9,643 nt of DNA, from contig CALDOU010000021.1 in assembly GCA_937912175.1 (NCBI GenBank), positions 1 to 9,643 on the forward strand, read 5' to 3'. A program made the translations under genes and the position numbers. Source of the DNA: an uncultured Clostridia bacterium. GTDB taxonomy: Bacteria > Bacillota > Clostridia > Oscillospirales > Acutalibacteraceae. Positions 5,798-9,643 of the stretch are shown piece by piece. Positions within the stretch are counted from its first letter, which is position 1. The number at the start of each line of letters is the position of its first letter. A model generated the notes under the pieces. The model did not search any database. It saw nothing but the letters and a program-made list of their open reading frames with translations, and had not been told where the DNA came from.

Positions 5798-6370
5798 TTA
5801 TTTAAATATAGGTTGAATTTGAATTTTATGGAGTGCGTTCTCAATAGTTTGGGGTATAAGGTCAAAATTTGCAACGAGTGACATGGGTTTTTCTTTTGGA
5901 GCATCTTGATTCATCGGAACCATATAAATGTTTTTGGTATTCATAATTTTACCGATATTTTGTGCCGAAGCTCCTAAAGCATCATTTGTGGCCAAAGCTA
6001 TTACAAGAGGCTTTCCTGTTCTTAAATGAGATTTTGCTGCCATAAGCGCGGGAGTATCTGTTATACCGGCAGATAATTTCGCCAATGTATTACCGGTGCA
6101 TGGGGCAATAATCATTACATCTGTCATTTTTTTAGGTCCAATCGGTTCAGCGTCGGTAATTGTATTTATAATTTGTTTGTTACATATTTTTTCTACTCTT
6201 TTTTTAAAATCATCTGCTTTTCCGAATTTAGTATCTAAATTAAATACATTGTACGACATTATAGGTAAAATTTGATATTCCATGTTTTTTAATATTTCCA
6301 TCTGGTCGATTGATTTTGAAAGCGTACAAAAAGAGCCGCACATTACATATCCTATTGTAAGATTACTCAT
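5798..6370 (-). CDS. dpaB: Dipicolinate synthase subunit B
   Basis: DpaB (SpoVFB) is the flavoprotein-like partner of DpaA; together they oxidise the lysine-pathway intermediate dihydrodipicolinate (or its hydroxylated precursor) to dipicolinic acid in the mother cell of a sporulating bacterium. The 190-aa protein carries the family's conserved blocks: CGSFCT (11-16), PIGPKK (76-81), APCTGNT (89-95), GITDTP (102-107), TNDALG (128-133) and KPMSLVA (161-167). Length is normal for the family. Its ATG overlaps the dpaA stop as ATGA, with GAGGAGG (complement of 6378-6384) 7 bases before, so the two subunits are translationally coupled. Mother-cell (sigma-K type) expression is expected from knowledge of other spore formers, not seen here. 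Confidence 0.97.
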   Translation of the reverse strand: MSNLTIGYVMCGSFCTLSKSIDQMEILKNMEYQILPIMSYNVFNLDTKFGKADDFKKRVEKICNKQIINTITDAEPIGPKKMTDVMIIAPCTGNTLAKLSAGITDTPALMAAKSHLRTGKPLVIALATNDALGASAQNIGKIMNTKNIYMVPMNQDAPKEKPMSLVANFDLIPQTIENALHKIQIQPIFK

Positions 6371-7254
6371 AAATTTTCCTCCTCAATAATTTTATATAAT
6401 GTTTGTTTAACTATTTTTCCGGCGGTATCGGGGAATAACTTTCCGGGTATTCCCAAAGCGTGAATTGAATTTAATCCTAAATTTTTTGCTGAATTTTTAT
6501 CCACTCCTCCCGGTTCGGAAGCTAAATCTATAATCAATGTATTTGAAGATAATTTTTTTAATATTGGTTCATTTAATAATATGTAGGGTATAGTATTAAA
6601 AATAATATCATAACGATTTAAATTTTGTTCCGAACTAAGATGGGATATATTTATAAAATTATATTTTTTTGCGGTTATCCAAGCGTAATCTTGAATTTTT
6701 CTTGCGGCAACTGTAACTTCGGCACCGGATTTTTCTAAAATATCGGCTAAAACTTTTCCGATTCTTCCGTATCCCATAACAAGACATTGGCTGTCACAAA
6801 GTGTTTTATCCATATTGTTAAGGGCAGTATTTACGGCTCCTTCGGCCGTGGGAACGGCATTTAATATTTTAAAATCTTCTCGATAGTAATCATAAAGAGA
6901 AATTTGACGATTTTTGACTGACTTTTCAATAGATGATATAATACCACCAAATACTTTTTTATTTTCAAGCAAATTAAAAAAATATGAATCTAATTTTATT
7001 TTTTCATTTTTAAACGGGGAATTTAAATATTTTCGGTCCCTTGTTATAGGCACGGGAAGAACAATAAATTCAGAAGTATCTGTTAACTTTTCCAAAGAAC
7101 AATTCTTTAAGTTTATTGAAATATTGTTTTGATTGATAAGCTTTTCGTCAAAGCCGTTTATCAGAACCGTGTTGTTGTCTGCCTTTAGACTTTGAGCTAA
7201 GTAATATTGCCTTAAATCTCCACCGATTATTCCGAATTTTCTGTTTTTTATCAT
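6367..7254 (-). CDS. dpaA: Dipicolinate synthase subunit A
   Basis: DpaA (SpoVFA) is the NAD(P)-binding subunit of dipicolinate synthase, which makes the pyridine dicarboxylate that chelates calcium and gives the spore core its resistance. The 295-aa protein has GGDLRQYYLAQSL at 11-23, NAVPTAEGAV at 132-141, a Rossmann nucleotide-binding loop VMGYGRIGKVLA at 159-170, and a C-terminal HALGIPGKLFPDTAGK block typical of the family. AAGAGG (complement of 7265-7270) is 10 bases before ATG 7254. It is the first gene of the minus-strand run. In Bacillus the pair is followed by asd, dapG and dapA; here none of these is adjacent. Some clostridia lack these genes and use an electron-transfer flavoprotein, so their presence is informative about lineage. 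Confidence 0.97.
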   Translation of the reverse strand: MIKNRKFGIIGGDLRQYYLAQSLKADNNTVLINGFDEKLINQNNISINLKNCSLEKLTDTSEFIVLPVPITRDRKYLNSPFKNEKIKLDSYFFNLLENKKVFGGIISSIEKSVKNRQISLYDYYREDFKILNAVPTAEGAVNTALNNMDKTLCDSQCLVMGYGRIGKVLADILEKSGAEVTVAARKIQDYAWITAKKYNFINISHLSSEQNLNRYDIIFNTIPYILLNEPILKKLSSNTLIIDLASEPGGVDKNSAKNLGLNSIHALGIPGKLFPDTAGKIVKQTLYKIIEEENL

Positions 7255-7344
7255 AACTCAAAAACCTCTTAAATTATATTTTTTGGGGTGAATTAATTTA
7301 AAAATAACATTTTAAACTATTATATTAAAGGTGGATATATTTTT
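7255..7344. promoter_or_regulatory. Divergent intergenic region between dpaA and the aminotransferase
   Basis: These 90 bases hold both ribosome sites (AAGAGG for dpaA; AAAGGTGG at 7327-7334 for the aminotransferase) and must carry promoters in both directions. On the minus strand TATAAT overlaps the run near 7318-7324, but the nearest -35-like TTCACA is 19 bases away. On the plus strand I find only AT-rich candidates. I could not identify a convincing sigma-K or sigma-E type site. The region is called by geometry, not by motif. Confidence 0.45.
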
Positions 7345-8625
7345 GTGAAAAATTTTTTGAAATTAAATAAGGACGAACTTTTAGGCGAATATCAAAATTT
7401 ACTTAAAGAATATGAACAATTTAAAACAAAAAAATTAAATTTAAATATGTCTCGCGGTAAACCGGGAGCCGAACAGTTAGATTTATCGGTAAAAATGCTT
7501 GATGTTTTAAACAGCAATTCAAAATTTACAACAGATTCCGGAATAGATGTAAGAAATTACGGAAACTGTGACGGATTGCCGGAAATGAAAAAATTTATAT
7601 CTGAAGTAACGGGAATAGATGAAAATAATTTTATTATCGGCGGTAATTCAAGCCTTAGTATGATGTTTGATGCAATATCGTTTTTTATGCTTCATGGTTA
7701 TGATGGTTGTAAACCTTGGTGCAAACAAGGAAAAATAAAGTTTTTGTGTCCGGCGCCCGGATATGACAGGCATTTTGCAATATGTGAATATTTCGGGATG
7801 GAGCTGATTACGGTACCAATGACCGAATCGGGTCCTGATATGGATTACATAGAGTCAATCGTAAAAGAAGATCCACAGGTTAAAGGAATATGGTGTGTGC
7901 CGAAATATTCCAACCCACAGGGTATTACCTATTCCGATGAAACGGTAAAAAGATTTGCTGCTTTAAAACCACTGGCAAAAGATTTTAAAATATTTTGGGA
8001 TAACGCTTATTTTGTCCATGATTTAACAGAGAATGCAATACCTTTGCTTAATATTTTTGATGAATGTAAAAAACAAAAAAATGAAAATTTACCCATAATG
8101 TTTTTATCAACTTCAAAGATAACTTTTCCGGGCGACGGCATAGCATTTATGGCATGTATGGGAAAAAATTTAATTGATTTCAAGAAGATGTATTCTGTAA
8201 AAACTGTGGGATTTGATAAGGTAAATCAATTAAGACATCTTAAATTTTTAAAAGACAAATCTTATTTATTAAATCATATGAAAAAACATCGTGAAATTTT
8301 AAAGCCTAAATTCAATATGATTTTGAAAAAACTGGAAGAAGAATTTAAATTTAATCCAATATTAAGATGGAATTGTCCAAAAGGCGGGTATTTTATTAGT
8401 GTTGATACAGTAGATGGTTGTGCAAAACGTACAGTGGAACTTTGTAAAAACGCAGGAGTAATTTTAACCGCTGCAGGAGCTACTTTTCCATATGGCAAGG
8501 ATGATAAAGATACTAATATTCGTTTGGCCCCGACATATCCCACCGAAAGTGATTTACAATTGGCGATCACTTTATTTTGTTTGTGCGTTAAGCTGGCATA
8601 TTTGGAAAAAAACTTGGATTTATAA
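7345..8625 (+). CDS. PLP-dependent aminotransferase, probable type Ic aspartate aminotransferase
   Basis: The 426-aa protein is a fold-type I aminotransferase of the group in which a Corynebacterium enzyme is characterised as aspartate aminotransferase (PF12897-like). Visible are SRGKP (36-40), GGNSS (99-103, phosphate-side loop), YSNPQG (188-193, Asn190), DNAYFVHD (219-226; Asp219 pairs with the pyridine nitrogen, Tyr222), STSKITFPGDG (255-265, Lys258 the Schiff-base lysine) and NIRLAPTYP (391-399, Arg393 binding the substrate carboxylate). Substrate assignment to aspartate/glutamate is by family. The start is GTG 7345, 10 bases after AAAGGTGG. It is divergent from dpaA, which depends on aspartate-derived lysine-pathway carbon; a functional link is inference. 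The lysozyme-domain gene follows after 23 bases. Confidence 0.85.
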   Translation: MKNFLKLNKDELLGEYQNLLKEYEQFKTKKLNLNMSRGKPGAEQLDLSVKMLDVLNSNSKFTTDSGIDVRNYGNCDGLPEMKKFISEVTGIDENNFIIGGNSSLSMMFDAISFFMLHGYDGCKPWCKQGKIKFLCPAPGYDRHFAICEYFGMELITVPMTESGPDMDYIESIVKEDPQVKGIWCVPKYSNPQGITYSDETVKRFAALKPLAKDFKIFWDNAYFVHDLTENAIPLLNIFDECKKQKNENLPIMFLSTSKITFPGDGIAFMACMGKNLIDFKKMYSVKTVGFDKVNQLRHLKFLKDKSYLLNHMKKHREILKPKFNMILKKLEEEFKFNPILRWNCPKGGYFISVDTVDGCAKRTVELCKNAGVILTAAGATFPYGKDDKDTNIRLAPTYPTESDLQLAITLFCLCVKLAYLEKNLDL

Positions 8626-8648
8626 ATAGAACGGAAAGTGAAAATAAA

Positions 8649-9643
8649 ATGAAAATAATATTTAAATTATCAAGCAAACCAATTTTTTTAATTCTCACAG
8701 CATTAATTTTATCTTTTTTTAATGCGAAAGGGCATATTACATACGCTTCCGGCTTTTTTTCACAAGAAAGATATCGTATCCCGCAAGACAAAGACATATT
8801 TTTATCTCCGGTTGCTCAAAATCCGGATCAAAAATATAGTTGGTCATCCGAAAATACAGCTGTTGCAACGGTAAATTCTTTAGGGGTGGTTCACGGAAAA
8901 TCAAAGGGATGCGCCACAATTACGGCAGTTGATAAAAATAATAAAAGTGTTTCAAAATGCGTGGTAGAAGTAACTGAAAGAGACCCTATCCGTATTGCGT
9001 TTGTTTCTTGCGGAATAGCGGGAATAAATGAAGAATTCAAAGCAAAAGTGCTTACTTATAAAGATGTTGATATGGTCAAGTTTGAAGTAGTAGGAAACGG
9101 ATATAATAAATGTTTTGAGTGTAAGAATAAATCTATAAAAGACAATTATTTTTTATGGGAAAACAGTATTAAATTATGTTCTCACGGGAAATACAAAATA
9201 ACTGCATATGCTAAAGTTAGGGGTACATGGAAAACATGTAACGAAGGAGCCACTGAAATTTTTATTTCAGATAAATACAGCAAAAGCAGCCCTTCTTTAA
9301 CGGAAAAAAGAATAAGTGCCGAAGGCGCTGATTTTATAGCTTTGTATGAGGGTTTTCGCCCAAATGTATATAAAGATCCCGTGGGAATCGCCACTATCGG
9401 ATACGGAAAAAGAATTTATCCTTATGAGGTCTTTTATAATAATCTTAGTAAAATTGAAGGCATAAATTTATTTCTTAACATATTAAATCAAGGTGTATAT
9501 ACTAAAAACGTTAATAAATTTCTTTTGGAAAATCGTATTAAATTCAACCAGCAACAGTTTGACGCATTAGTGAGTTTTTCTTATAATTTGGGATGTGGAT
9601 GGCTTAATCCGGGCAATGATTTAGCAAAAATTTTATTAAATTC
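8649..9643 (+). CDS. Secreted Ig-like/GH24 lysozyme protein (3' end outside window)
   Basis: At least 331 residues are encoded, cut by the window edge. Residues 1-33 are a signal peptide (Lys-rich start, hydrophobic 11-25, TYA before a likely cut at 33/34). Residues about 45-108 look like a bacterial Ig-like (Big_2) domain: WSSENTAVATVNSLGVVHG followed by KGCATITA. Residues about 112-207 form a second beta-rich segment, probably another Ig-like unit. From about 219 comes a GH24 lysozyme domain, with Glu234, Asp243 and Thr249 spaced exactly like Glu11/Asp20/Thr26 of T4 lysozyme within YEGFRPNVYKDPVGIATIGYG, and later QQQFDALVSFSYNLG. It should cut peptidoglycan outside the cell. Eight cysteines follow the signal peptide. 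The ATG at 8649 has a modest GGAAAGTG (8633-8640). No phage genes are near, so a host cell-wall enzyme is likelier than an endolysin. Confidence 0.88.
   Translation, partial: MKIIFKLSSKPIFLILTALILSFFNAKGHITYASGFFSQERYRIPQDKDIFLSPVAQNPDQKYSWSSENTAVATVNSLGVVHGKSKGCATITAVDKNNKSVSKCVVEVTERDPIRIAFVSCGIAGINEEFKAKVLTYKDVDMVKFEVVGNGYNKCFECKNKSIKDNYFLWENSIKLCSHGKYKITAYAKVRGTWKTCNEGATEIFISDKYSKSSPSLTEKRISAEGADFIALYEGFRPNVYKDPVGIATIGYGKRIYPYEVFYNNLSKIEGINLFLNILNQGVYTKNVNKFLLENRIKFNQQQFDALVSFSYNLGCGWLNPGNDLAKILLN

Noticed and set aside
5486..5881. Plus-strand 131-codon open frame over the deaminase and dpaB ends
   Set aside because: It overlaps two clearly conserved genes on the other strand; its composition is that of an antisense shadow.
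7255..7344. Sigma-K or sigma-E promoter for dpaA
   Set aside because: I could not find the expected -35 and -10 boxes at the right spacing; AT-rich partial matches are not enough.
8274..8919. Minus-strand open frames under the aminotransferase end and the lysozyme gene start
   Set aside because: They are antisense to coding sequence with intact motifs and have no family likeness.
9182..9394. Minus-strand 70-codon open frame
   Set aside because: It is antisense to the lysozyme domain, whose catalytic residues are intact on the other strand.
8649..9643. Prophage endolysin
   Set aside because: There is no holin, tail or other phage gene nearby in the window, and a signal peptide plus Ig-like domains suits a secreted host protein better. 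The right flank is unseen.

Overview
This is an AT-rich bacterial window, roughly two-thirds A+T by eye. It most likely comes from a spore-forming, Gram-positive Clostridia-type organism. The evidence is an intact pair of dipicolinate synthase genes (dpaA/dpaB, also called spoVFA/spoVFB), strong Shine-Dalgarno sites, several GTG/TTG starts, and a secreted Ig-like/lysozyme protein of a Gram-positive kind. A Ruminococcaceae/Oscillospiraceae-like host is a guess from overall protein flavour, not something the sequence proves.

The layout is one long minus-strand run (about 7254 down to 76) and a divergent plus-strand pair (7345 to the right edge). Read in transcription order, the minus-strand run is: dpaA, dpaB (4-nt overlap), a dCMP/cytidine-type deaminase (comEB-like), a GNAT acetyltransferase, a small FUSC/aromatic-acid-exporter-type membrane protein, a membrane-anchored transglutaminase-like protein, then the folate genes folE, folP, folB and folK. 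The plus-strand pair is a PLP-dependent aminotransferase of the type Ic aspartate aminotransferase kind, followed 23 nt later by a secreted protein with a bacterial Ig-like domain and a GH24 lysozyme domain, cut by the window edge.

The genes form recognisable modules. DpaA and DpaB make dipicolinic acid for the spore core. FolE opens pterin synthesis from GTP; FolB and FolK make and activate hydroxymethyl-dihydropterin; FolP joins it to p-aminobenzoate. The divergent aminotransferase could feed the aspartate/lysine route that supplies the dipicolinate precursor, but this is inference from position only.

The one clearly non-ordinary structure is around 4285-5297. The GNAT gene sits between two direct repeats of about 93 and 101 bases. 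The repeat contains the last 12 codons and stop of the deaminase gene, so a dead copy of the deaminase 3' end lies on the far side of the GNAT gene. This looks like a roughly 0.9-kb insertion that duplicated its target. The membrane-protein gene just beyond it has a GTG start with no clear ribosome binding site, and a candidate terminator separates it from the genes upstream. I see no integrase, transposase, CRISPR array, tRNA or rRNA. Apart from that insertion, a shortened loop in FolP and the modular lysozyme, I read this as ordinary chromosomal sequence and not as a new system.
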